A DNA stretch of 50,809 nucleotides from Bacteroidales bacterium. GTDB lineage: Bacteria; Bacteroidota; Bacteroidia; Bacteroidales; UBA3824. Below, in pieces: positions 33,721 to 42,068 of the stretch. Below the pieces are notes generated by a model. That model worked only from the letters and a program-made list of their open reading frames with translations, was not told the origin of the DNA and made no database searches. Where the stretch lies: NCBI GenBank assembly GCA_017544805.1, contig JAFYDK010000014.1:1-50809 (forward strand). Reading direction: 5' to 3'. Within the stretch, counting starts at the first letter, position 1; each line of letters starts with the position of its first letter. The position numbers and the translations under genes were made by a program.

Positions 33721-33754
33721 GAGCCCGCCTAAAAAAAATTATCGGCGCAGCTCC
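33721..33754 (-). terminator. Intrinsic terminator after the COX24-type gene
   Basis: On the - strand the arms GAGCTGCGCC and GGCGGGCTC pair with one mismatched position, with a loop rich in T, and are followed by seven T. It closes the HU/COX24 transcript ahead of rng. Confidence 0.75.
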
Positions 33755-33797
33755 CTTTTTCATTTTGTAATGAACAGACGCTTAACTTCTTAGAGTC

Positions 33798-33887
33798 CTA
33801 TTTTTTCTTGTGTCTGTCCTTGCGCAAACGTTTTTTACGTTTGTGCGTAGCCATTTTGTGGCGTTTTCTTTTTTTTCCGCTCGGCAT
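33798..33887 (-). CDS. 29-residue AURKAIP1/COX24-domain basic protein
   Basis: A very short gene that is easily missed: 29 residues, MPSGKKRKRHKMATHKRKKR followed by LRKDRHKKK, of which two thirds are K, R or H. The KRHKMATHKRKKRLRK core is the COX24/AURKAIP1 motif, a small basic family conserved in Bacteroidota and related to a mitochondrial small-subunit ribosomal protein. It is therefore probably ribosome-associated. ATG at 33885-33887 and TAG at 33798-33800 are clear. It follows HU by 46 bases on the same strand and ends before its own terminator, so the two are likely cotranscribed. Confidence 0.9.
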   Translation of the reverse strand: MPSGKKRKRHKMATHKRKKRLRKDRHKKK

Positions 33888-33933
33888 TTTGTTATTATTT
33901 TTAAAATGTGATACTTAAATAATTTATTTCTTT

Positions 33934-34224
33934 TTATTTTTTCTTTTTGTTGTCCTTAACCTCGCTTACAAAAACTTTAGAAGGTTTGAAAGCCGGAATG
34001 TTGTGTTCAGGAATAACAATGGTAGTGTTTTTCGAGATGTTTCTTGCTGTTTTTTTAGCTCTCGTTTTGATGATGAAACTACCGAAACCTCTGAGATAAA
34101 CATTGTTTTTCTCTACCAAAGATTCTTTGATAGTATCCATAAAAGCTTCAACTGCTTTTTGAACAGTTACTTTCTCGATTCCCGTATTTTTGGAAATCTC
34201 GTTTACGATGTCTGCTTTTGTCAT
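33934..34224 (-). CDS. hup: HU-family DNA-binding protein
   Basis: A 96-residue histone-like protein that bends DNA and compacts the nucleoid. It begins MTKADIVNEISKNTGIEKVT, followed by the helix VQKAVEAFMDTIKESL and the signature VYLRGFGSFIIKTRAKKTAR (about residues 42-61). The arm then reads PEHNIPAFKPSKVF, including the intercalating proline region. The tail KDNKKKK is lysine-rich. It resembles Bacteroidota HU rather than IHF because no specific IHF signature is evident. It leads the transcript with the 29-residue COX24-type protein. Confidence 0.96.
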   Translation of the reverse strand: MTKADIVNEISKNTGIEKVTVQKAVEAFMDTIKESLVEKNNVYLRGFGSFIIKTRAKKTARNISKNTTIVIPEHNIPAFKPSKVFVSEVKDNKKKK

Positions 34225-34268
34225 TGTTAATATTTTTTTTAATTAATTTTTTACTTATTTTTGACTTG

Positions 34269-34276
34269 CAAATATA
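34269..34276 (-). promoter_or_regulatory. Possible -7 box for the HU gene
   Basis: TATATTTG on the - strand, 44 bases before the HU ATG, matches TAnnTTTG. There is no TTTG at the expected upstream distance. Confidence 0.55.
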
Positions 34277-34402
34277 CGAGTTTTATTTGATATAGAAAAT
34301 TTTTTTGCATTTTTTTTTTCAGAAATATTTGTATTTCAGGCAAATAAAAAGGTGATATAAAGTTAATGTTTTGAAAATCAGTTTTTTAACCCCCTAAAAA
34401 AT

Positions 34403-34432
34403 AAAAAAGACGGCCTTAATTAAGACCGTCTC
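34403..34432 (-). terminator. Intrinsic terminator after lolA
   Basis: On the - strand GACGGTCTT, four-base loop AATT, AAGGCCGTC (one G-T pair), then six T. It starts about ten bases after the lolA stop. Confidence 0.9.
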
Positions 34433-34438
34433 AAATAT

Positions 34439-35149
34439 TTATCTCATATCGTTGAGCTCTGCGCCGGGGTATTTGCTTTCTTCGTAAATAAACAAATTAT
34501 CGGGCATTGCAACGTTAGGTTTGTAATCAAGTATTTCAATAATTTGGTCGCTGCCGTTTTTGAACTTGATGTCAATACTGTAAATTTGAGTTGTGGCTTT
34601 ATCAACGATAAGTTCTATCGTGTGAAATTCTTTGCCTTTAGGCGATTCGGGATACAAATCTATAACATAACAATTTTTCTTAACCGTTGAGACTTTTCCG
34701 TCGGCTTTGATTCTGATTTGTTTTTGTTCTTCGCCTTTCAAAGTGTATTTGAAACCTTTTTCGTAAAGGGAGAAAATTTTAGTCGGATTGCTGACGATAG
34801 ACTCTTCCGTTTCATCAACTGCGCTTACTGTGATTTCGTTAGCGTCTTTGGAATAAGTCCAAGTATCAGTTCCGTTAGAAAAAATTTCCGTACCTTGGAG
34901 AATAAGTTTATATTTATTATTACCTTTAATAAACATATAGCCTTGTTTGGTATCTTTGGTTTTTTCGGCTTTGTTCTCGAGTGTCCAATCGAAAGTTGCT
35001 CTTAACGATTGATAACTTTGAGTTGTTGTTGAAATTTTTTCCAACACTTTTTTTGCTGCCGGGTCATGAGTTTCTTTGTTTTGAGCCATTGAGGGTGCTG
35101 CTAAAGCTGCCGTCAAAAACATAGCCGTAATAATTCTGATAACTTTCAT
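34439..35149 (-). CDS. lolA: Outer-membrane lipoprotein carrier LolA-like protein
   Basis: A 236-residue periplasmic protein with a signal peptide (FLTAALAAPSMAQ). LolA ferries lipoproteins from the inner to the outer membrane in a hydrophobic half-barrel. Characteristic features are KKVLEKISTTTQSYQSLRAT at the start of the mature part, DWTLENK, then GYMFIKGNNKYKLILQGTEIFSNGTDTWTYSKDANEI (given here in pieces, about residues 68-105) and SYDPKIFS-like NPTKIFSLYEKGF. The C-terminal DLYPESPKG and KFKNGSDQIIEILDYKPN complete the family pattern. It lies 81 bases downstream of ftsK; this pairing is common in Bacteroidota. Confidence 0.9.
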   Translation of the reverse strand: MKVIRIITAMFLTAALAAPSMAQNKETHDPAAKKVLEKISTTTQSYQSLRATFDWTLENKAEKTKDTKQGYMFIKGNNKYKLILQGTEIFSNGTDTWTYSKDANEITVSAVDETEESIVSNPTKIFSLYEKGFKYTLKGEEQKQIRIKADGKVSTVKKNCYVIDLYPESPKGKEFHTIELIVDKATTQIYSIDIKFKNGSDQIIEILDYKPNVAMPDNLFIYEESKYPGAELNDMR

Positions 35150-35230
35150 TTTTATAATATGTTTTTTTTGTTTGTTAATAAATTCATCTGTTTTGATTGT
35201 TGCAAATTAGTTTCGTCTTTGAATATTTTT

Positions 35231-37966
35231 TTATAAAGATCTGTCTAAATTTTCCAAAAACTGCATTAAAGCATATTCCGAATCGATATTTACGCTTCGA
35301 GCTTTGGAGCCTTCGTTAGGACCGACAATTCCTGCGGCCTCAAGTTGATCCATAATTCTTCCCGCGCGGTTGTAACCGATTTCAAGTTTTCTTTGCAACA
35401 TAGAAGTACTGCCTTGTTGCGAGAGAACGATAATTTTGGCGGCCTCTTCAAAAAGAGAATCACGTTTTGAAAGGTCTACGGGTTCAGAGCCGTCAGGAGC
35501 TTCAATATCGGGTTCTGGCAGTTCGTATGTTGTCGGATAACCGCGTTGCGACCCGATAAATTCAGTGATTTTTTCAAGTTCTGGTGTGTCGATGAATGCG
35601 CATTGGAGTCGTGTTAAATCCGAGCCGTTTGAAATAAGCATATCACCGCGACCGATTAAGTGGTTTGCTCCCGGACAGTCAAGAATTGTTCTTGAGTCCA
35701 TCATACTTGATACTTTAAACGCAATTCTCGTCGGGAAGTTTGCTTTAATTAAACCCGTAATGATGTTGGTTGTCGGTCTTTGCGTTGCAACTATCAAATG
35801 TATGCCGATGGCACGTGCTAATTGCGCAATTCTTGCAATAGGTTTTTCGATTTCTTTGCCCGCCGTCATAATCAAATCCGCAAACTCGTCGATTATAACA
35901 ACGATGTACGGCAAAAATCTGTGTCCGTTTTCGGGGTTGAGTCGGCGTGAAATAAATTTTGCATTGTATTCTTTTATGTTTCTGACCTTTGCCTCTTTCA
36001 ATAAGTCGTAACGGTTGGTCATCTCAACGGTAAGAGAATTCAACGTTTCTTTTACTTTATCAACATCCGTTATGATTGCTTCTTCGCTTTCGGGCAGTTT
36101 GGCAAGATAATGTTTTTCTATATTATTATAAAGTGTAAGTTCTACTTTCTTGGGATCTACTAACACAAATTTTACCTCAGCGGGGTGCTTTTTGTAAAGT
36201 ATTGACGCAATGATTGCATTAAGTCCGACCGATTTACCTTGACCTGTTGCACCGGCAACAAGAAGGTGCGGACATTTGGTTAAATCCATTACAAAGCATT
36301 CGTTGCTGATGGTTTTACCTAAAGCAATCGGCAGTTCGTATTTGCTGTTTTGAAACGCCGGAGATACGATTAGCGATGACATCGAAACGATAACAGGCTT
36401 TTTGTTCGGCACCTCGATTCCGACCGTACCTTTTCCCGGCATCGGGGCAATAATTCTTATGCCTAAGGCCTCAAGACTTAACTGAATGTCATCTTCCAAA
36501 TTTTTTATTTTAGAAACCCTGATTCCGGCAGCCGGAACGATTTCATAAAGCGTTACCGTAGGACCGATGGAGGCTTTTATTTTGTCAATTTTAATTTTGA
36601 AATTTTTAAGCGCCTCAACGATTTTGGTTTTGTTTTCAATAAGTTCGCTTTTGCTGACGGATTCTTCCGAGGTTTCGTATTTGTTTAGAAGTTCCACGGG
36701 CGGAAGTTTATAATCCGAAAGTTCTTTCGTAGGATCGTACGGCGGCAACGAATTGATATAATCAAGTGCAACATCTTTGTTGGTTTCGACCTCTAACGCA
36801 AGCGAATCTCCACTGTTATTTTGCTGATTCTCTGTGGGTTGAGCGGAAGTTTCGGAAACTTCTCCCTCTTGATGATTTTCTTCATTGACCTCAGTTTGAG
36901 GTTCGATATATTCTTCTGTTTTTTTCGTCGTGTCCTCAACGTCAAAGTCAAGTAAAGTATCCTCTTCGATGGAATGTTGTTTGCCGTCATCAGTTAAAAC
37001 AAAATGCTCTTTTGATTGGCTTTGTTGCTGTTGTAAATTATCTGAAGACTGTTTTTGCTCAATATTTTCAAACGGAATTTTTTGCTGAACACCGCTGTCA
37101 TCGCCTTTGAAAATATTTTTAATGAATGAAATCGGTGATTTTTTCTCTTGAGAGTTTTCCGTTTCGGTTTTAACAGCGGAGTTTATCGGTGAGTTCAACA
37201 TTCCGCCTTCGTCCTCGTCATAAACATAATCCGTTGTGTTAACATTATTTGTAGCGTTAGTTGCAGGTCTTGAATACGGATTTTTGATTTTGTTTTCTTG
37301 ACTTTCCGTCATCGACTTAGCATAAAGATTTGCCGTTTTGATAGCCGATTTTAAATTCTTATGCTTGGTGAAATCGTCAATGAAAATTTTAACCCAATTC
37401 ATTGAATTCTTTTTAGTCATAAGAATTATTGTTCCGGCAACGATTAAAAGGAAAATCAGCGTACCGAATTTTCCTAAAATCGATTCCAACCAATAATCAG
37501 TTTCATATCCGAAAACTCCGCCCAAAAAGAAGAAACCGTCGCCGAAAAGAAATGCCAAAAAAACCGATGACCAAACCGTCCAAACGATAGTATTTTTAAC
37601 GGTTTTCCAAAACGGTACGGGCTCGAATTTCAAGATTTTGAACGCAGACAGCGCACACAAAAAAATGAATGAAAACGACGGAATACCGAATAAATTATGA
37701 ATAAAAATCTGTGCTAACGCCGCTCCGAATTTACTGCCCCAGTTTTCAACCAAAATGTCGCTGTCGCCGAGATAGCGTAGCATACCGATTTCAAATTTAG
37801 ACTGGTCTTCTTTCCATGTGAAAAGAAATGATATAAAGCCGATTAACATTAAAATCGAGGTCAGTACCAGCAACAAAGCAAAAACAAATTTTACTCTGTC
37901 GTCTTTGCACCAGTTAATAAATTTTGTTACAGGCGATTCGTATTCAGTTGCTTTTTTCCGTCCCAT
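35231..37966 (-). CDS. ftsK: DNA translocase FtsK
   Basis: A 911-residue division and chromosome-segregation protein. Four hydrophobic segments lie in the first 200 residues (FVFALLLVLTSILMLIGFIS, FGIPSFSFIFLCALSAF and others), followed by a Q/E/S-rich linker (about 230-400). The motor domain has Walker A LLVAGATGQGKSVG (about 558) and Walker B VVIIDEFADLI (about 690). A C-terminal gamma winged helix with GSTSMLQRKLEIGYNRAGRI reads orientation sequences on DNA. The linker has no recognisable repeats and is typical in variability. ftsK precedes lolA and follows uvrB on the same strand. Confidence 0.97.
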   Translation of the reverse strand: MGRKKATEYESPVTKFINWCKDDRVKFVFALLLVLTSILMLIGFISFLFTWKEDQSKFEIGMLRYLGDSDILVENWGSKFGAALAQIFIHNLFGIPSFSFIFLCALSAFKILKFEPVPFWKTVKNTIVWTVWSSVFLAFLFGDGFFFLGGVFGYETDYWLESILGKFGTLIFLLIVAGTIILMTKKNSMNWVKIFIDDFTKHKNLKSAIKTANLYAKSMTESQENKIKNPYSRPATNATNNVNTTDYVYDEDEGGMLNSPINSAVKTETENSQEKKSPISFIKNIFKGDDSGVQQKIPFENIEQKQSSDNLQQQQSQSKEHFVLTDDGKQHSIEEDTLLDFDVEDTTKKTEEYIEPQTEVNEENHQEGEVSETSAQPTENQQNNSGDSLALEVETNKDVALDYINSLPPYDPTKELSDYKLPPVELLNKYETSEESVSKSELIENKTKIVEALKNFKIKIDKIKASIGPTVTLYEIVPAAGIRVSKIKNLEDDIQLSLEALGIRIIAPMPGKGTVGIEVPNKKPVIVSMSSLIVSPAFQNSKYELPIALGKTISNECFVMDLTKCPHLLVAGATGQGKSVGLNAIIASILYKKHPAEVKFVLVDPKKVELTLYNNIEKHYLAKLPESEEAIITDVDKVKETLNSLTVEMTNRYDLLKEAKVRNIKEYNAKFISRRLNPENGHRFLPYIVVIIDEFADLIMTAGKEIEKPIARIAQLARAIGIHLIVATQRPTTNIITGLIKANFPTRIAFKVSSMMDSRTILDCPGANHLIGRGDMLISNGSDLTRLQCAFIDTPELEKITEFIGSQRGYPTTYELPEPDIEAPDGSEPVDLSKRDSLFEEAAKIIVLSQQGSTSMLQRKLEIGYNRAGRIMDQLEAAGIVGPNEGSKARSVNIDSEYALMQFLENLDRSL

Positions 37967-37990
37967 TTTTCACTTTAATATAATTTTGCG

Positions 37991-37998
37991 CAAAAGTA
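37991..37998 (-). promoter_or_regulatory. Possible -7 box for ftsK
   Basis: TACTTTTG on the - strand, 24 bases before the ftsK ATG, matches TAnnTTTG. A TTTG lies only 12 bases upstream, closer than the usual 19-21, so support is partial. Confidence 0.4.
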
Positions 37999-38023
37999 AA
38001 AATTAAATTACAAATATAAAAAT

Positions 38024-40036
38024 TTATTTTCTGCCTTCTAATGCCGCCTGAAATTCAAACATTTGGTCGCGTAATTGTGCTGCCAAAACAAAATCAAGTT
38101 TTTTGGCTGCTTTTTCCATTTCTGTTTTTGTCTGCTTGATAAGATTTTCCAAATCACGTTTCGAGAGAAAACGGATTTCGTATTCTTGATCGTCAGAGGT
38201 TTTTATGCGGCTTTTTTCCGGAAGTTTCTCCTCCGGAGTCTCCGGTTTTGTGAGTATAAGATTGTTGTCTTTTTTTATCTGACGCGGAGTAATGTTATGG
38301 TCTTTGTTGTATTGAATTTGAATGTTTCTGTGCCGTTTGGTCTCTTCAATCGTCGTTTTCATCGAATCGGTGATTTTGTCAGCATACATGATAACGTGTC
38401 CGTTGATATTTCTTGCAGCTCTTCCGGCGGTTTGTGTCAGCGACCTTGCAGAACGCAAAAAGCCCTCTTTGTCAGCATCGAGAATGGCAACTAACGAAAC
38501 CTCAGGCAAGTCCAAACCCTCTCTCAAAAGGTTTACTCCGACCAAAACATCAAACATTCCTTTCCTTAAACCGTCCATAATTTCAATCCTTTCCAAAGTA
38601 TCGACATCGCTGTGGATATAACGGCAGCGGACGTTCATTTTGTCAAGATATTTGGTTAATTCTTCCGCCATACGTTTGGTAAGTGTCGTAACCATAACTC
38701 TTTCGTCCCTTTCCACAACTTTTTGAATTTCATTCATTAAATCGTCGATTTGATTTTCAGTGGGGCGGACGTCAATCGGTGGGTCAAGAAGTCCCGTGGG
38801 ACGAATCATTTGTTCAACGACAACGCCTTCGCATTTTTCCAATTCATAATCGGCGGGTGTTGCGCTCAGATATATCGTTTGATGTGTTAATTCTTCAAAT
38901 TCGGCGAATTTCAGCGGACGGTTGTCCAAAGCGGCAGGCAGCCTGAAACCGTATTCCACAAGATTAACTTTTCTGCTGCGGTCGCCGCCGAACATCGCAT
39001 GAATCTGTCCTAAAGTTACATGGCTTTCGTCAATTACCGTTATAAAATCATCGGGAAAATAATCTATAAGACAGAAAGGTCTTGTGCCGGGTTTGCGTCC
39101 GTCGAAATAGCGTGAATAGTTTTCAATGCCCGAACAATGTCCGAGCTCCTGCATCATTTCGAGGTCGTTATTAACACGGTCTTCCAGACGTTTGGCTTCT
39201 AAGTTTTTACCCGCATCTCTTAATGCTTCTAACTGCAAGCCGAGGTCGATTCTGATATTTTTCATCGCCTCAAAAAGCGTGTCTTTACTCGTCATAAAAA
39301 TATTGGCGGGATAAATAACGCAATCATCCGTTTTGTCAATTTTGTGTCCCGTTTCGGGGTCAAAAATAATTATTTCATCAATTTCGTCGTCCCAAAACCT
39401 GATTCTGTACGCAAAATCATCGTATGCCACAAAAATATCTACCGTATCGCCTTTTACGCGGAAATTTCCCCGTTTAAATTCGATTTCGTTTCTGCTGTAC
39501 ATACAATCGGAAAGCTGCAACAAAAATTGATTGCGGTTAATTGTCTGACCCTTAGTAAGATGTATAATGTTAGAATGAAAATCCTCAGGGTTTCCTATAC
39601 CGTAAAGACAACTTACGGAGCTTACTACAATTATATCCCTTCTGCCTGATAATAAAGCTGTTGTGGCAGAAAGACGAAGTTTTTCGATGTCATCGTTAAT
39701 TGACAAATCTTTTTCGATGTAAGTGTTTGTGGTCGGAATAAATGCTTCGGGTTGATAATAATCGTAATACGACACGAAATATTCAACCGCATTGTTCGGG
39801 AAAAACGCTTTGAATTCACCGTAAAGTTGAGCTGCAAGAGTTTTGTTGTGGCTCAAAACAAGGACGGGTCTGTTGAGTTTTTCGATGACATTAGCCACCG
39901 TAAAGGTTTTACCTGAACCCGTTACACCTTTGAGAATCTGATACTTATCACCTCTTAAAACACCCTCGGTAAGTTCTTTCACCGCTTGCGGTTGGTCGCC
40001 CGTAGGTTTGTATTGAGAAACTAACTGAAAATCCAT
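38024..40036 (-). CDS. uvrB: Excinuclease ABC subunit B
   Basis: A 670-residue helicase-like subunit of nucleotide-excision repair that verifies damage handed over by UvrA and recruits UvrC. Walker A is GVTGSGKTFT (about residues 37-46). The damage-probing beta-hairpin region contains YYDYYQPEAFIP (about 92-103). The helicase box TVIDESHVT lies near 335, motif V/VI regions DVLVGVNLLREGLDLPEV and TQTAGRAARN near 500-545, and a C-terminal UVR domain (IKQTKTEMEKAAKKLDF... AAQLRD) ends the protein. Length is normal. It has a well-formed promoter that diverges from the one for the FHA gene. Confidence 0.98.
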   Translation of the reverse strand: MDFQLVSQYKPTGDQPQAVKELTEGVLRGDKYQILKGVTGSGKTFTVANVIEKLNRPVLVLSHNKTLAAQLYGEFKAFFPNNAVEYFVSYYDYYQPEAFIPTTNTYIEKDLSINDDIEKLRLSATTALLSGRRDIIVVSSVSCLYGIGNPEDFHSNIIHLTKGQTINRNQFLLQLSDCMYSRNEIEFKRGNFRVKGDTVDIFVAYDDFAYRIRFWDDEIDEIIIFDPETGHKIDKTDDCVIYPANIFMTSKDTLFEAMKNIRIDLGLQLEALRDAGKNLEAKRLEDRVNNDLEMMQELGHCSGIENYSRYFDGRKPGTRPFCLIDYFPDDFITVIDESHVTLGQIHAMFGGDRSRKVNLVEYGFRLPAALDNRPLKFAEFEELTHQTIYLSATPADYELEKCEGVVVEQMIRPTGLLDPPIDVRPTENQIDDLMNEIQKVVERDERVMVTTLTKRMAEELTKYLDKMNVRCRYIHSDVDTLERIEIMDGLRKGMFDVLVGVNLLREGLDLPEVSLVAILDADKEGFLRSARSLTQTAGRAARNINGHVIMYADKITDSMKTTIEETKRHRNIQIQYNKDHNITPRQIKKDNNLILTKPETPEEKLPEKSRIKTSDDQEYEIRFLSKRDLENLIKQTKTEMEKAAKKLDFVLAAQLRDQMFEFQAALEGRK

Positions 40037-40057
40037 TACTTAAAAATTTTGACAATA

Positions 40058-40088
40058 CAAATTTAGAAATATTTTTTGCTTTATCAAA
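40058..40088 (-). promoter_or_regulatory. Bacteroidota-type promoter for uvrB
   Basis: On the - strand TTTG (40088-40085), 19 bases, TAAATTTG (40065-40058), then 21 bases to the ATG. Full match to the consensus. I see no LexA-like palindrome around it. Confidence 0.75.
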
Positions 40089-40093
40089 AAAAA

Positions 40094-40125
40094 TTTGTGA
40101 GTTAAAAAAATTCTGTATAATTTTA
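40094..40125 (+). promoter_or_regulatory. Bacteroidota-type promoter for the FHA/TrkH unit
   Basis: TTTG at 40094-40097, 20 bases, TAATTTTA at 40118-40125 (seven of eight consensus positions), then 25 bases to the ATG at 40151. It is back-to-back with the uvrB promoter. Confidence 0.6.
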
Positions 40126-40150
40126 GCGGTTAATTTTAAATAAAAAAACT

Positions 40151-40618
40151 ATGGAAAATACATGTGCAGGTTGGCTCGTTCTTCATACAGAAGGTTGTGA
40201 ATCAAAGACTTATCAGCTAAAAGAAGGTAAAAATCGTATCGGCAGAAAATCTCTTAACGGTATGCCCGATGTTGCGGTTGAAAACGATATTTATGTTAGC
40301 CGAAACCATGCAGTTTTGGTTGTTAGAAAAACAGATGGCATTGATTATGAATATCTTATAGCTGATAATGCGGAAATTCAAGGCAAACCGAGTTTGAATG
40401 GAACTTTCATAAACGGAAATCCGGAACGTCTTGGAGAAAATCCTGTGAAATTGAAAGACGGAGATACAATTCAAATAGGCATTACGAAATTTGTTTTGCA
40501 AACCGCAAAAATTGCTGTAAATGTGGACGATGCCGTAAAACTTACCTCAAAACTCGGTTACGAAAAGACCGTTGAAGTTTATAATTCGGGTGCAGTATTA
40601 AGAAAACGTATTAAATAG
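40151..40618 (+). CDS. FHA-domain protein
   Basis: A 155-residue cytosolic protein made almost wholly of one forkhead-associated domain, which binds phosphothreonine peptides. The conserved signature residues are present: Gly31-Arg32 in RIGRK, Ser50-Arg51-Asn52-His53 in VSRNHAVL, and Asn83-Gly84-Thr85 in SLNGTFING. DGDTIQIGITKFVL closes the sandwich. A short basic tail (AVLRKRIK) follows. No kinase is encoded nearby. It is the first gene of a unit with a thioredoxin-fold protein and the potassium transporter TrkH, starting one base apart. It may bring phospho-signalling to that unit. Confidence 0.93.
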   Translation: MENTCAGWLVLHTEGCESKTYQLKEGKNRIGRKSLNGMPDVAVENDIYVSRNHAVLVVRKTDGIDYEYLIADNAEIQGKPSLNGTFINGNPERLGENPVKLKDGDTIQIGITKFVLQTAKIAVNVDDAVKLTSKLGYEKTVEVYNSGAVLRKRIK

Positions 40619-40619
40619 T

Positions 40620-42068
40620 ATGTTGAAAAAAATATTTTTTTGTCTTGTACTTTTAACATCTTTGAGTGTCAAGGGGCAAGTTTTCACTGTTTCCGGCATT
40701 GCTAAAACTTATGCCGGTGATACGCTCAAAATGTATGTTGTTGATGATTATATCACTAAAAATGAATCACTTATAGCTTCTGCTAAAGTTGATAGCGATG
40801 GAAATTTTACTTTTTCGGGCAACATCAAAGATGTAAAGGTCGCTTATATTGATTTAACGGTTTTTAAAGGGCGCATTTTTCTTGGTCCGAATTTAAAAGA
40901 AGAAATCGTATTGCCTGAAAAACAACAAATTACGCTTCAGGATAAGTTGAATCCTTATTTCAAAAAGGCGGAGTTTTTTGTTAAGGTTATAAATCAAAAA
41001 GACAAGGAAGATTTGAATCTTTTGATACCCGAATTTGAAAAATATTTCAATTCGGCGATGGGAAAGGTTTTTTATTCTGTTAAAGGTGTTTCAAAGGCGA
41101 CTGTTGATAGCATGGAAAATGTTATTAATCAGAAGTTTACGACAAAAAATCAGTATTTTAACGATTACAAAAAATACCGTTATGCCTTGCTTGATTATAC
41201 CGCATATCACCGCAGTAAGGATGATATTGTGAAGGAACTTTTTACGGGTAAAGAAATTTTGATAAATTCTCCTGCATATGCGGAACTTTTCGATGAATTG
41301 TTTACAAATGTTTTTACCTCCGGCAAAACCTCGGCTATCGTTATAAAAGACTTATATCAAGGTATTTACGATAAAAGTTACAATACTTTGAAACGCAAAA
41401 TGATGTCGGAGCCGAAAGTCGGTGGTGAAAAATTTGCTGATTATCTGATTCTCAAGGGCTTGAAAGATTCTTATTATTCGGATTCGTTTCCGAAAGAGTC
41501 TTTGGTTGCCGTTGCTGATTCTGTTGCGATGATGTCTAAAACGAAGGATTTCAGACAGATAGCTGCAAAATTATCGGAAAAATTTACGACGCTTCTTTGC
41601 GGTTATGCCCCCCCTGAGATTTTCTTGAGGGATGATAAGGGTTTGGAATATTCTTATCAAAAATCTTCAGGAAAATTTGTATATTTAACATTTTATAATC
41701 CAAATAGTTACGCGGCGTATGCGGATTTGGATTTGTTAAAACAAATCCGTAAGGGTTTCCCTGAAGATGTTTTGGAAATTGTTATGATTTTTGTTTCTGA
41801 CAAAAAGGAAAAGATGACGGAATTTTTGAAAAAAGAAACGGATGTAACATGGAAAGTTTTATGGTACGGTTTTGATAATGAATTACTTAAGAGTTATAAT
41901 GTTCGTGCCTTTCCTGTTTATTATATGTTGAATCCACAGGGAAAACTTTCGATGAATCCGGCACCGTCTCCGCAGGAGGATTTTGTGTTGAAATTCAACG
42001 CAGCTTACCGTAATTGGAAAAACGATCAGTATAGACAACAATATCGTGAAAATCAAGGCATTAAGTGA
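40620..42068 (+). CDS. Thioredoxin-fold protein lacking CxxC (DUF4369/DUF5106-like)
   Basis: A 482-residue exported protein (signal peptide FFCLVLLTSLSVKGQ) with the same plan as the two genes at 8.5-11.4 kb: a DUF4369-like beta domain (FTVSGIAKTYAGDTLKMYVV), a helical middle, and a C-terminal thioredoxin-like domain (about residues 340-460). Where the active-site CxxC should be, the sequence reads TFYNPNSYAAYADL (about 355-368), with no cysteine, while the rest of the fold including the cis-proline loop VRAFPVYYMLNPQGK is kept. It is therefore unlikely to be a redox enzyme and more likely a binding or scaffold protein. It starts one base after the FHA gene and overlaps trkH by four bases. 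Confidence 0.8.
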   Translation: MLKKIFFCLVLLTSLSVKGQVFTVSGIAKTYAGDTLKMYVVDDYITKNESLIASAKVDSDGNFTFSGNIKDVKVAYIDLTVFKGRIFLGPNLKEEIVLPEKQQITLQDKLNPYFKKAEFFVKVINQKDKEDLNLLIPEFEKYFNSAMGKVFYSVKGVSKATVDSMENVINQKFTTKNQYFNDYKKYRYALLDYTAYHRSKDDIVKELFTGKEILINSPAYAELFDELFTNVFTSGKTSAIVIKDLYQGIYDKSYNTLKRKMMSEPKVGGEKFADYLILKGLKDSYYSDSFPKESLVAVADSVAMMSKTKDFRQIAAKLSEKFTTLLCGYAPPEIFLRDDKGLEYSYQKSSGKFVYLTFYNPNSYAAYADLDLLKQIRKGFPEDVLEIVMIFVSDKKEKMTEFLKKETDVTWKVLWYGFDNELLKSYNVRAFPVYYMLNPQGKLSMNPAPSPQEDFVLKFNAAYRNWKNDQYRQQYRENQGIK

